Assembly: GCA_002964805.2 (NCBI GenBank)
Contig: PUDQ02000034.1
Coordinates: 372,001 to 436,000 of the forward strand
Direction of reading: 5' to 3'
Length of the DNA stretch: 64,000 nt
DNA from: Trametes villosa
Lineage: Eukaryota; Basidiomycota; Agaricomycetes; Polyporales; Polyporaceae
Part shown: one piece after another, positions 23,687-34,317 of the stretch
How positions within the stretch are numbered: position 1 is the first letter of the stretch
Layout: the number at the start of each line of letters is the position of its first letter
The notes under the pieces: generated by a model
Seen by the model: only the letters and a program-made list of their open reading frames with translations
Database searches by the model: none
What the model was told of the DNA's origin: nothing
Made by a program: the position numbers and the translations under genes

Positions 23687-24205
23687 GATGGAGTTAACTC
23701 CTAGGCTGCGCGGACCTCGTGTACGAGCTGATGCCTGCACGATTTACGTCAGGTCTGCCGCATACGCGTAGTAGTAGCGCCTCATGGTCAGTGCCCGTGC
23801 TCTTGTAGAGACAACTCAACAGAAAATTTGTGCGCGCGCGTGTGCCATGATTGAAACGCTGCGTTGTGACGCACCGAGCTTCAGTCGCTGTGCGGATAGA
23901 TGTCCGATGGGAGGAGGCAGGGGATCCATTGTAGCTTGAGCAGTGGCATTGTTAGGCTGCCGTTTATAAAGGCGGAGTGAGTTGCTGAATCAGTTTTGTA
24001 AGTAACGGTTCAATGTCCGATGAACGCCTATCACTTGGACTAATACGTAGTCTAAGTAACATCCTCGAACACCTAGAGCGCTACTTAGGAGCTCCGATGG
24101 GGTCGGACGTATAACTAACAAGCACCATCGTGACGCCCTCTTCGATGCTTCGAGGGATATTCGGCCGCGTAACTAGTCCTACGCGCAATAGAACGGTCGG
24201 TTCAA
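23687..24205. other. Intergenic between F-box F and G
   Basis: About 520 bases. Contains tttataaagg near 23964, a TATA-like string too far (about 280 bases) from the F start to assign. Otherwise nothing. Confidence 0.45.
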
Positions 24206-26123
24206 TCACAGGATATCTACAGGGAACGCCAACTCTGCATCCAAGTCAGGCTCTCGAAGCCGCCCGCCAAACTCCCCACTTCTCTGCGCGCATGCTCTCT
24301 CCTGTGACCGCACACGTACAAACTGCGAGTAGAAAATGTGAACTCCCCAACGATAGTGTGGGGGGAAGGCAGAGCCACGTATAGTGGATAATCGCGGGAA
24401 GGCGATGGAGAGAAACGATGCAGCGCCGACCTCGTCACCGAGCAAGGATCCAGTGGCATCGAGCTCCTCGAGCGGGCACACCGCGTCTCCGGAGAGGAAA
24501 ACTGGGGGTATGCTGAGGAGGTTGCGGTCGGCGTCGGCGCGGCGGGATGTGGGGGGGAGGCGCAGGTCGACTGCGAGCACGAGTTTTCTCAAGTGACGAC
24601 AGCGGCGCGCGAGCTGCAGGAGGCCCCAAGCCGTCGCGCAAGGAAAGTCTTCATCGTCGAGCGAGCGCTGCCAGGCCGGACCAGGTTGGGCATTCCAGGC
24701 CCATACAAGCTCCAGTTCGGTGATGCGAGGCCAGTTCCGCGCCATTGCCTCAAGTGCGAAGTCGTCGACGATAGTCGTGCATTGGCCTGCGAAGACGAGG
24801 CGCCGCAAGGCGGGAAGGGTGAAGAGAGGAGCGATTCTCTCAGACCAATATATCTCTTGGTCGTGTGACTGCGCGGCGTTACCTCCTTCCCGATCCTCGC
24901 TATTGGAGCCAATCTTGACGAAGATATCGGAGACAACATAGGCGGAAGGAAGCTGGCTGATTGCAAGACAAAGCGCTTGAACGGCGGGCGGAGGTGGCAG
25001 TCGTGTGCATTCGCTTCGGAAGGAGAGGCGTTGAAGGGACGTGGACGACAGAATCTGTAGGAACATTGCGCACCACACGAAGTCGATTTCGTGAAGGGTG
25101 AGTTGTTGGAGAGAGGGGAAGAGGTGGGTATGGTCGTTCCGAGGTATCACGTCCCAGTCGTACTCCGCAGGGTCAACGTACAGCAGCAGCTCCTTGAGCG
25201 AAGGGAGCTGGCCAAGAGCTACGAGGCAATCCGGAGCGACGCGCACAGAGGATCCGCCGAAGCTCGTGAGACAAGCAAATCGGCGGATTTCGGGACCGTG
25301 GAGAGACCCAGTGTCGTGCTCAACACCCGCGGTGGGATATTCCGGCTCGGCCTCGAGGGTGAGGTGCTCCAGGGTAGTAGCAATATGTGAGAGGGCGCGG
25401 ACGAGGGTGGTTGCACGTTCGGGATGTTGGTACGGGTCGACGCAGCACACCTTCACATTCTTCAAATGGGATCCGAAGAGCAGCTCTGCATAGTAAAGGG
25501 GGGCCTGGCGCCGGTCCACGCCTGGATAGTATCTCCACTCTTCGTGGTAGATGAGCCGTAGATTGGGAAGAAGCGGTCTTGGTGCATATGCCGACAAGAA
25601 GTCCCACACCGAAAAAGGGATATGGTGGTGGGAGATTAGGTAGTATCGCGAGGGCTTGTACGGCAAGAATCTTCCACTCAGGCGGTCTCTTGCAGCTTTA
25701 TCGTCGCCCAAGGTTAGGACGCGTCTAGCATACATCGAGAACCGCTCGAAATCCTGTGGTACCGGGGCGCGCAGGAAAACCTTCGTATGCTGAGTGTCAG
25801 TGGAACCGTCCCGCTGTTGATGCTCAGCGGATTGCACTCACCAGTTGAGACCCCATACGGCCGGCCTCACGAAGAGGAGTACTCCGATGTTTGAGTGGAG
25901 CGGTTGTGCATACATCCTGGGGTAGCGTACGAAGAAGTGGGGCCAAGGTGTGGATAGTATGCCAGAGTGTGTCGAAGGCGGGTTCGCTGAAGGCGCGACA
26001 GGTCAGAGCCAGAGAGACAAGATCTCGACGCGTGCAAAAGCCCCAGTCGCGGGACTCAATGTGTTGGCATACCCGAAAGAGAGTCTCCGGAGAAAGAGAG
26101 CAGATGGTGGCGTGTGATCCCAT
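24206..26123 (-). CDS. F-box / leucine-rich protein G
   Basis: Exons 25842-26123 and 24206-25780 (618 aa); phase-0 intron 25781-25841 (GTGAGT...CGAAG). F-box: ICSLSPETLFRVCQHIES, then LVSLALTCRAFSEPAFDTLW. Exon 2 opens VFLRAPVPQDFERFSMYARR and is a close paralogue of F (ISHHHIPFSVWDFLSAYAPR against ISHHTIPFAVWDFLSAFGPK; LFGSHLKNVKVCCVDPYQHP). F and G look like the most recent pair of this subgroup. Likely an SCF adaptor. Confidence 0.85.
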
Positions 26124-27193
26124 GGTTCAAGTTGTCTACGTATCCAGGAAAGAGAAGGGAGCGTCGGGACAGTCTGAGCCGTGGTTTAGCTTCGCCTTGC
26201 GATGCTAGCGTAAGCAGTCCGTAAGCCGAACAGGACACCGCCAGACAGATGCTCTCGCGCTTGAGATCTTGAGAGCCGTCGTCTGGTACAAGCTTGGCAA
26301 TAGGATTTCTCGGTCTACGTACGTCCCGGCCGACCAGGCCACGTCCGCGCCAGGAGCGTTCGCCGTGTGCCCGGCTCATCTGCCCATCTTAAATGTCAAT
26401 GCCATGAAGTATCCCGAGCGTTCTCACCGGCCAGAGCACGGGTCTTCACCGTGTTTTACAGCATTTGAAGAGTTCCTACAAACCTGTTGCTGGTATACCA
26501 GCTTCTTCTTGAATGCGATCGCATCTTCGTCGCTAGACGGCTGGTACGGGAAAGAGTGCACAAGGTTCAAAGCGGAGTATCCCAAGATGGAAGCGGAATT
26601 AAGTTGGGTAGTAATATATTCTATGTCCGATAACGAGCCTGCAAGCGCGCGCGCGCTTTGGCCGCTGCTTAGCAGGTTTGTCGACACCACGACACCACCC
26701 TAAACAGTACTGCAGTGCTGACGATACTCACTGCGAGAGATCCCGTCGGCAACAGTCAATGTTAGCATAGCATTCAAGAGGGTACTACAGCATGAGGCGA
26801 GTTAATCGGCATATGCTCCTGTTGTCTGTCATCACTCAGCTGACGCGCAACGTTTCAGGTGGTTCAGTAGCATTCCTGAACGCCGTTCAGGAGTACGCAT
26901 ATTGAGGAGTATCCATGCCCCCAAACATCATAGATGTCAATTACTGAAGCCGCGCAGGCGTAAGAGGCTGAGTTCCAAATTCTACGATACCGTGTATTCG
27001 GCTCGAGGACGTGAGCAAACAGCAAACCCATGCGACCTCTTTGTGCCACTGCGACAATAGCGCAAGACCTTCAAGCTTTACGCGCTGGAGAATAAAGGCA
27101 GACCTCGGAGCTATAACAGGCGCATTCGCCTGACGTACGCATTCCCTCACGCCAGATATACCGCTCATCTCCTTAACTCGCGCTGGAATCCTC
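26124..27193. other. Divergent intergenic region, F-box G to SET1
   Basis: About 1.07 kb serving as 5' flank of both G (minus) and SET1 (plus). Open frames at 26269-26703 (plus, 144 codons) and 26424-26690 (minus) overlap each other and show no domain; neither is called. Confidence 0.5.
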
Positions 27194-28261
27194 ATGGACG
27201 GTAGTCGCGTTCATGAGACTCCTGCTAGTATCTCGGACTCACTGGTGGCATCTGCGCAGACTCATTTACAATTCAACAAATCCTCGACAGTGGCCAAGGC
27301 GTCGTTGCCACTCGCGCGCTCAAACAGGGGGAAGTGATTCTGGAGGAGCCACCCCTCGTAACGCAACAATACCAGATCACTGCTCAATCCCTTGCCCCCG
27401 CGCTTTCCTGCCTCTCCCGACATGACCAGATTCGATTCCTATCCCTATCGAATGCGTGGTCGAAAAGCGATCACCACCCACTGGTAGGCATATGGCTCAC
27501 CAACGCGCTCCCGTGTGGCACGCCCGAGGATCCGACTGGAGAACGTACCGAAATCGAGGGAATCTTCCCCATCGCCGCGCGTTTCAACGGATCCTGCACT
27601 CCCAACGTCTACCACTGGTGGGATGATGTCGCACAGCGGCTCGTTCTCCGCGCCGCCCGCGATGTCGACCCGGGCGAGGAATTGTGTATAGCGTACGTGA
27701 ACATCCTCGCGCCTCGCGCTGACAGAAGGGTCAGTTTAGAGAAGTACTACAACTACTTGTGCGCGTGCGAGGCGTGTTCGCTTCGCGGACAGGAGCTTCG
27801 GGACAGTGACCGTCGCCGTCGTCAGATTGCCCGGATTCGCGCCGAGGAGGCGGAGTACCTCGACCCTGCCTTCGGGCTACACAAGGTGGGTGCTTTATGT
27901 CTTCCATGGATTGGGCACTAACATCTCGAAGATCAAACTCGCCATCCGCCTTCTGCGGGAGGAAGAATTGCTCGAATACAGCGGCGTTGCCTTCTACTTC
28001 AGCGGCTTCGATTTCTGCGCCAGTACGTGTCTGTTCCTAAAATGCCCCGACTCATTCAGAATGCTTACGTTCTGGATTTAAGTGGCCGGCGACGCCGAGA
28101 GTGCTCGTGCATGGGCGTGGAAGGCGCATGGTGCGCTGTGTATGATCAAGGACCCGGACAGCTCGTCCACCAAGTACTGGAAGAGCCTTGCCGAAAGCCC
28201 CGGGGGTGCCCACAATTTTGGCAGCGGGAAGAAGTACAGACTCACAGGCCCAGACCTCTGA
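27194..28261 (+). CDS. SET-domain protein 1 (altered NHSC motif)
   Basis: Exons 27194-27200, 27260-27885, 27932-28022, 28083-28261 (300 aa). The first exon is seven bases, ATGGACG, as in SET2. The SET fold is shown by GQGVVATRALKQGEVILEEP at the start, FNGSC-PN at residues 111-117, GEELCIAYV at 141-149, and a cysteine-rich post-SET segment (CACEAC, Cys170, 172, 175). SET enzymes methylate lysines using S-adenosylmethionine; in most, an Asn-His pair in NHSC lines the active site, but here His is replaced by Gly (NGSC at 112-115). Activity is therefore doubtful. The C-terminal exon (AESARAWAWKAH) matches the other two copies. An intron of only 46 bases lies before exon 3. Confidence 0.82.
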
Positions 28262-28832
28262 GGCAAGCCCATCAACGTTGTGTCAATGCTTACATCGACG
28301 TCCTTGCTGACATCCTCAACGAGCCAGGTTGTGCACGAAACACTATGCACCGCACGTTCGCCTTCGCTGTATATCATGTATGCCCCAATACGCAAGAGCT
28401 ACGAATATACGCCGTCTATCCGTGCCAAGACTATAGTCACCCCCTGGAGCGCGGCTCATACGGAATGGCTAGGGGCTCGGATAAGATAGCATCACACTTC
28501 TGGGGTTGTACCCCGTCGTGCATGCATCTCTCATTTTTCTGGAGGCTATAACCCTCCAAAGTGGTCAAGATCCGAGTCTAGATTCACCCCTGCTCATCAA
28601 GGGCGACCCCCAGCCATGACCAATGTGCGTTCTCTCCTTCTCCTTATGAGGTCTCCGCGTCCTCGAGGCAAGCTGGTGCTGCGGTAATGTCTGTATATAG
28701 CCTCCCTCAGTCACGCCAACAGGCGCTTTCTGAGCCCACCGCTCGTCGGTACGCTGGACGCTATATAAAGCCCTTGAACCTTCATGTCAAAGCAAACGAG
28801 AGCTCTTCCCCAACCCTACTCTGCGGCAGAGC
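28262..28832. other. Intergenic between SET1 and SET2
   Basis: About 570 bases with the SET2 promoter (TATA box listed separately). No gene seen. Confidence 0.55.
28762..28769 (+). promoter_or_regulatory. TATA box of SET2
   Basis: tatataaa, starting 71 bases before the proposed ATG at 28833. It also argues against the further-upstream ATG at 28687 as the start. Confidence 0.5.
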
Positions 28833-29913
28833 ATGGACGGTATGTCTCCGCGACGTTGAGCTACAAGCCCAGCTAACCAAAACCGCATAGCCCCATTCAT
28901 CATGAAAGACGTCCCCGGGAAAGGCAAGGGGCTCATTGCGACTCGGCCTATCTCTCGTGGAGAGCTCGTGCTCGCCGAGGCCCCCTTGGTCGTCCAACCA
29001 CAGACGTACTCCAACGCCACCATCCTCCAAGCGCTCTCCGCCCTCTCCGACGCCCAGCAGCGCGACTACTTCAGCCTCGCCAACGCCCACCGAAACATCC
29101 ATCCTCCGCCGCTCGGGGTGTTCAAGACAAACGCCCTACCGTGCGGCGACAACAGCACCTCCGTTGGCGCGGCGGCGAGCAGCGGCGCGGTGTTCGCGCT
29201 CGGCTCGCGCTTCAACTCGTCGTGCGCGCCGAACGTGAACAACTACTGGAACGACGGCCTCCAGAAGATCACGTTCTGGGCCGTACGCGACATCGTGGAC
29301 GGCGAGGAGTTGCTGGCCTCGTACGGCGAGCATTTCCGAACTGGCCGCGATGCGCGCCGGGCGCGGCTGAAGGCGCAGTTTGGCTTTACGTGCGAGTGCA
29401 GCGCGTGCTCCCTCACCGGCGAGGCATTGAAGAAAAGCGACGAACGCCGCATCGCCATCGCTCGCTTGTACGACGAGATTGGGCAGTACGGCAGTTCCCC
29501 CGCAATCGGCATTCGAAAGGTGTGTGTATGATTCAGGACCTGTCGAGCGGTTCACTCATTCGTCGCTTCAATTTATTGCAGGTGAAAGAGGCGATCAAGT
29601 ACCTCAAAGAGGAGGATCTCCTCGACGCTAGAGGACCCTCCTTTTACTACGACGGGTTTCAGTTCTGCGCGTGTACGTGCACTTCGCTCGTCATCGCATG
29701 CCCAGGGGGTTGCTTGACGCGGTTGTGGTTTATAAAACCGTGTCGGACGTGAAGAACGCAAAAGCATGGGCGAAGAGGGCCTGGGAGGGGTACTGCGCGG
29801 TGCGGGGCCCGGACAGCTTCGATGCGAAGAATGCGGAAACGTATACGCAGAACCCCCGCGCGCACAGGTCTTTCGGGCTATTGTCGAAGAGGACGCTCTC
29901 TGGGCCCGAGTAA
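28833..29913 (+). CDS. SET-domain protein 2 (altered NHSC motif, odd last intron)
   Basis: Exon 1 is ATGGACG (28833-28839), exon 2 28891-29519, exon 3 from 29582. The protein begins MDAPFIMKDVPGKGKGLIAT, aligned with SET1. SET landmarks: GKGKGLIATRPISRGELVLA, FNSSCAPN (residues 110-117; His of NHSC replaced by Ser), GEELLASYG, and post-SET CECSAC. The last exon encodes VSDVKNAKAW and ends at TAA 29911-29913. The acceptor used by SET1 at this point reads CCG instead of AG here. The only phase-consistent canonical solution found is a 35-base intron 29671-29705, adding about 14 residues (310 aa in total). The gene may be damaged at its 3' end. Confidence 0.72.
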
Positions 29914-29967
29914 GTGATCCTCAAGGTGGAGCAGTAGTGTACAACCGTAGTTCTTCTCGTTTCAAAT

Positions 29968-31532
29968 TCACCATTCGCGCAATCCGCCGTCCTCTCCCTT
30001 CCAGACCGCGTTACGCCAGGCCTTCTCGTTCGCGTGTTTGCCGGCTACTTCCCTCACAAGAGACTCGTTGATCTCGATCCCGAGGCCAGGTCCTGTCGTG
30101 CGCATCCATGAGATTCCGAGTGACATGGTAAACGAGGCAAGCACACCGTTTAACACTTCGACGTAGCCGTCTTTGACCTCGAATACCGTGGGGTTCACCA
30201 CGTAGGTGAGCAAGTCCGCCCCTTCGTTGTAGTGCATCTGGCCAGGCATGACGTTCACGTTTAGGACAACCTTGGTACATCCGTACGCGTCGAACGCGTA
30301 CCTGCAGGCTCATTTCCTGTATGAAGACTGGCGGCGAGGAGTCAGCACTGAGAAGCAAGCACAGCGTAATGCTCACAATTGGGTGCGGAGACATCGACCT
30401 GCATGCAGGCGGCGAGGGCGATGGGACCCAGCGGACAGTGCGGCGCAAGCGCAACGTCGTAGGTTTCCGTGTACGCCGCGAGACGGTGAAGTTCACTGAT
30501 ACCGCCGCAGTGTGCCACCTACAAGATACTCGTCAAGTCGACCTTTTATCTGGGGGACGAATACTGACGTCTGGCTGCGCAATATCTATCGCGCGACGCT
30601 CCAGGTATGGCCGGAAGTCGTATCGGGAGTACAGTCTTTCTCCCAGCGCGATGGGCGTCGACACCAACTTGGCGAGGTCACCGACCTCCTCCGCCTGCGT
30701 TGGTAAAAGCGGCTCTGACACAAACGCCTTCAGCCTATTACATCAATTCTCAACAAGACACTTGCGCATACCTTCGATGAAGAGCGGCGTCAGCGGCTCG
30801 AGCACCTTCGCCAGCTGCCTCGCCATGCCCTTATGCAGCCGCCCGTGGAAGTCGATGCCGACGTCGAGCCCGAGCGACTTGACCTGGCGCACGCGCTCGA
30901 CGGTGTCCTGCAGCAGCGCCGGCGTGTCGATCCAGTCCACCCTGTCCGTCGCGTTCATCTTCACCGCGGTGAAGCCCTGCGCGCGGCGCTCCGCCGCGCC
31001 GTCGAGCACGTCCGCCGGCTCGTCGCCGCCGACCCAGACGTAGACCTTCACGCGGTCGCGCACCTTCCCGCCGAGCAGCTGCCACACGGGCACGCCGTAC
31101 CGCTTGCCTTTGATGTCCCATAGGGCGATGTCGAGGCCCGATAGCGCGGACTGGGCGATATATGCATTTGTTGGTCAGCCTATGCGGTGGGGAGCTGGAT
31201 GTGCTGACCATTAGCACGGGCCCGCCTCTGTAGAAGCGGGCGCGATAGGCGTGCTGCCAGATATTTTGGATCTGGTCGGCGTCCCACCCGATGAAGCGTT
31301 CTGCGAGGTCCTGGTACGCCCCCTCGATCGCTTCAGTGTGTCCTTCGAGCGTGCCCTCGCCCCACCCGACGATGCCTGACTCTGTCTCAACGCGCACGAA
31401 GAGCCATCGTGGCGGTACTCGGAATGTCTGGACACAGGATGATTAGCTCTCCAGGTCAGAGATATACATATCCACGCGAGGGGCGATCGAGTAACATACC
31501 TCGATCTTCGTGATCTTGTTCGGCGATGTCAT
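29968..31532 (-). CDS. D-galactonate dehydratase-like enzyme (enolase superfamily)
   Basis: Eight exons: 31500-31532, 31209-31427, 30772-31150, 30569-30714, 30377-30518, 30302-30327, 30147-30237, 29968-30092 (386 aa, close to the 382 aa of bacterial DgoD). Mandelate racemase/muconate lactonizing fold. Metal ligands are in place: Asp184 in DFHGR, Glu210 in FIEEPLLP, Glu236 in GERLYSR; the catalytic His286 lies in [14 protein letters not shown]-terminal [18 protein letters not shown] and the end [23 protein letters not shown] also match DgoD. Expected reaction: dehydration of D-galactonate, or a close sugar acid, to the 2-keto-3-deoxy acid in the cytosol. One exon is only 26 bases. It lies between SET-domain paralogues and converges with SET2 (54 bases between stops). 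Substrate specificity is inferred. Confidence 0.9.
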
Positions 31533-32098
31533 CGTGAGCCGCGCGCGCAGCTTGGTGTCTACTGTATAGGACTCTTTCCACGAGACTGGTTAGTGGTAGA
31601 AAGACAAAGCCGTCGCCCTGTGGGTAGGACTCAAGTCGTATGTCGAAGCTTCTCGCAAACAAGCCTGAGCAGATCTAGACTTCGAGTGGCGGAATGTCAG
31701 CTGCACAAGGTGTGCCGTCCTCGGCCCGAGTCCGGCTCGCTCTCAAAGGAGCACCGTCCCGAGGGCATGGCGACGAGCATAAAGGGATGTTTCGCTCTGA
31801 AGCCGTTAGTTGCATGCTATCTCCCTTTACCACCGGCGAGAACGTTCATCAAAGTTCTGCTCAAGCACAGGCTTCAACGCCACCATGACCTACACTGACC
31901 GACACCTTGTTCAACTGAAACCCTCGTTCCAGCTACTGCAGACTAGAAGCCGATATTGAATCAAGTATCACATGCGCCATCATGCATATCGTCGCGAGTC
32001 ATGAAGTGTAGCCTAGCGTGAATTAGTGAGTGAGTGCGAGAGTCCGAGCAGCATACGCAAAGCGCTCCGCGAGAGTAATCGTTCGCCCGCCGCAGCCT
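31533..32098. other. Intergenic between the dehydratase start and SET3 end
   Basis: About 570 bases. Nothing distinct seen. Confidence 0.5.
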
Positions 32099-33343
32099 TT
32101 AGTCGGGCCCGTGCAGCGTCGCGCGCGGGAGCTGACCCGCGAGCTCGTGCGCGCGCGGATTGGCCCAGTACATCTTGAACGCGCGCGACGCGGCGCTGTC
32201 GGGCCCGGAGGTATTGCAGGATGCCTCCCAGGCCTTGCGGATCCACGCCTTCGCGTTCGCGTAGTCTGCAACCTAATCAGACGAAGCTGATATCAGCATT
32301 TCCGCGCCGAGCACCGTAGGCTGTGGTGTTCACCAGGATGCAGAACTGAAACGCGTCAAAGCAGAAGGACGCCTCGTAGTGGACGAGCTCCTCCTCCTTC
32401 AGCAGCTGTAGGGCGAGCTTCACCTGCATCGCATGCGCGCGTCCTCGTGAGCGTGATAAGAGGGGGAAGGTGACGGGGCACGAACCTTCCTGAGCCCGAG
32501 GGTTGGCTCGTTCCCACAGCCCGCGACCTCCTCGAACAGCCGGCGGACCGCGGCCCTCCGCCGGTCGCTCTCCGCCTGCTCCTCGAACCCCAGCGCGCAC
32601 GCCTCGCACGCGCACTCGAACCCGTATGCCCGCTGCAGCTCTTCCGCTCGCTGCTCCTTGGTGCCGACGACGTCGATGTAGTTCATGCACAGCTCTTCGT
32701 CCTCGGAGATGTCCCGCAGCGCGCGGAACACCATCTGCTGCGTGCCGTCGTCCCATGCCCGCGCGACGTTGGGTCGGCAGGAGTGGTTCAGGCGCGCGGC
32801 GGTGAGAAAGATCCCGGCCCTGGCCTTCCCGCACGGAAGCGCATTCGTCTCGAATATCCCGAGGGCGGGGAGGAGTGCGCGTGGGCCCACTGCGGCTGCC
32901 TTATAGGCGTTCGCGAGATTGAAGTACTGCCGCTGCTCGTCGCGCGAGCACTGCGCAAGCGCCGACATCACCGTCGAGTTCGTCCGGGCAGGGGGCGGTG
33001 GTTGCGTGAACATCGGGGCTTCGGAGAGAACGACAGCACCCTTGGAGATAGTGCGCGTGGCGAATAGCCCAACCCCATCGGTAAGGGGGGCAGACGCTAT
33101 CTTGTACGACGGCGAGGAGTTGTCCACTGTGGAACTTGAGGAGTCCTGAACATGGCTGGGCGACGGCGACGTCCGGGGCGAGTCGGGCGTCTCACAGCCC
33201 GTCGAGTCGTCCTCGTCCTCTTCGTCTGGGGTCGTGATCGGCGAGAGAGAGGTGACATACAAGGACGAGCGGGAGTTCCGGTAGCTGCTGGAGGCGTGCC
33301 GCATCGACGGCCGAGCGGGTCGACTCTGAACACGAGTTGCCAT
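32099..33343 (-). CDS. SET-domain protein 3 (intact NHSC motif)
   Basis: Exons 32486-33343, 32334-32423, 32099-32272 (373 aa; both introns phase 0). A Ser/Pro-rich, probably disordered, N-terminal extension of about 80 residues precedes the SET domain (GVGLFATRTISKGAVVLSEA). Active-site motif LNHSCRPN at 185-192, EELCMNYI at 216-223, post-SET CACEAC with Cys244, 246, 249, and C-terminal VADYANAKAWIRKAWE shared with SET1 and SET2. This is the copy with a canonical Asn-His pair and is the best candidate for a working lysine methyltransferase. Target (histone or other) unknown. It lacks the seven-base start exon of the other two and lies on the opposite strand. Confidence 0.87.
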
Positions 33344-33905
33344 GGGTGTCGAAGCAGGAGGGCGGCGGGGAGAAGGGCCAGGGAGGGTTCGCCTAGCAGA
33401 GGGCAGCGGGTAGGGCGAGAGGCGGGGCAGAGCCTAGAGGGTGACTGATGGTGGGCTGGGGCAAGGAGGGGAAGCCAGCGACCTGTCGGGGAAGGCGCGC
33501 TCGCGCCCGTGAATGCACTGGAACACGCGTCGGTACACGGATGTCAAGAAGCACGGAGACCTCGGCGAAGAGCGACAAGCTCGGGCTCACGCCGCACGGC
33601 TTCGACGCACAATGAAAACACGCAGCCTCCAGGCTGCTGCAGAGCAAGGATGAGATCACCATGACCGCATAGCTGCGTAGGTTAACACGTTGAAAAGGGT
33701 GTTTGGCGGGGTACATATGCCGACGTTCAGTAGACGGTGGGAGGGAATGCTCCGCGGCCGTCCGAAAGGAGACGTTTTCTCACACCTGAGGGTGCAGTAA
33801 TGGTGAATAGGCTGCTATAACTCGAGTGCGTACCTGAGTGTCTTGCCGCGACGGTTAATCACCGCGCAGGCAGTTCCGTGGAGGTTTTGCGGATGCGATC
33901 CGCCC
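33344..33905. other. 5' flank of SET3
   Basis: About 560 bases. No gene or clear promoter motif recognised. Confidence 0.45.
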
Positions 33906-34215
33906 TTATACGAAGGCGCCCATGCCAGTGTTGGAGATGGCGCCCTGCATCTCCTTGAACCGTGCCGACATCCGAACGATGTGCCCGCGCAGTGAGTAGA
34001 TGTCCCTCATGTAGCCATGCATCTACGCCGATGGGTTCTACGTTGAAGATGAATGAACAGCTCACGCGATGCATCGAAGCAGAGGAAGGCTTCACTAGAA
34101 CTTGAAGCTGAGCTGAGATGATATTGAATCTCCGCAGCAGCACCATTGTGTCGGAGGTTCGGCAACGGGACTCTGAGCTTGAAAGCGATGCTCGCTTGTC
34201 AAACTCGAGTGGCAA
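33906..34215 (-). CDS. Doubtful small gene or SET-family remnant
   Basis: Possible exons 34066-34215 and 33906-34022 joined at a 43-base phase-0 intron (CGC|GTGAGC...CGTAG|ATG). The second exon reads MHGYMRDIYSLRGHIVRMSA and ends GMGAFV, with a helical, coiled-coil-like pattern. In another frame the first part contains EAFLCFDAS, which resembles the SET3 segment EASFCFDAF, so this could be a decayed SET copy. No homologue recognised; function unknown. Confidence 0.28.
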
Positions 34216-34317
34216 GTACTGAAGCTCGAAGGGTCATAGTATTGGCTTGAATGTCCCTCTTACCAACGAGTATAACCTGAGCAAGTCAGTGAACAAGATC
34301 CCATAGCATAGAACCCG

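Noticed and set aside
26269..26703. 144-codon plus-strand frame overlapping an 88-codon minus-strand frame
   Set aside because: Neither shows a domain, splice pattern or paralogue; it lies in a divergent promoter region.
28687..28890. 67-codon plus-strand frame as a 5' extension of SET2
   Set aside because: It starts upstream of the TATA box and its phase does not join exon 2; the seven-base exon shared with SET1 fits better.
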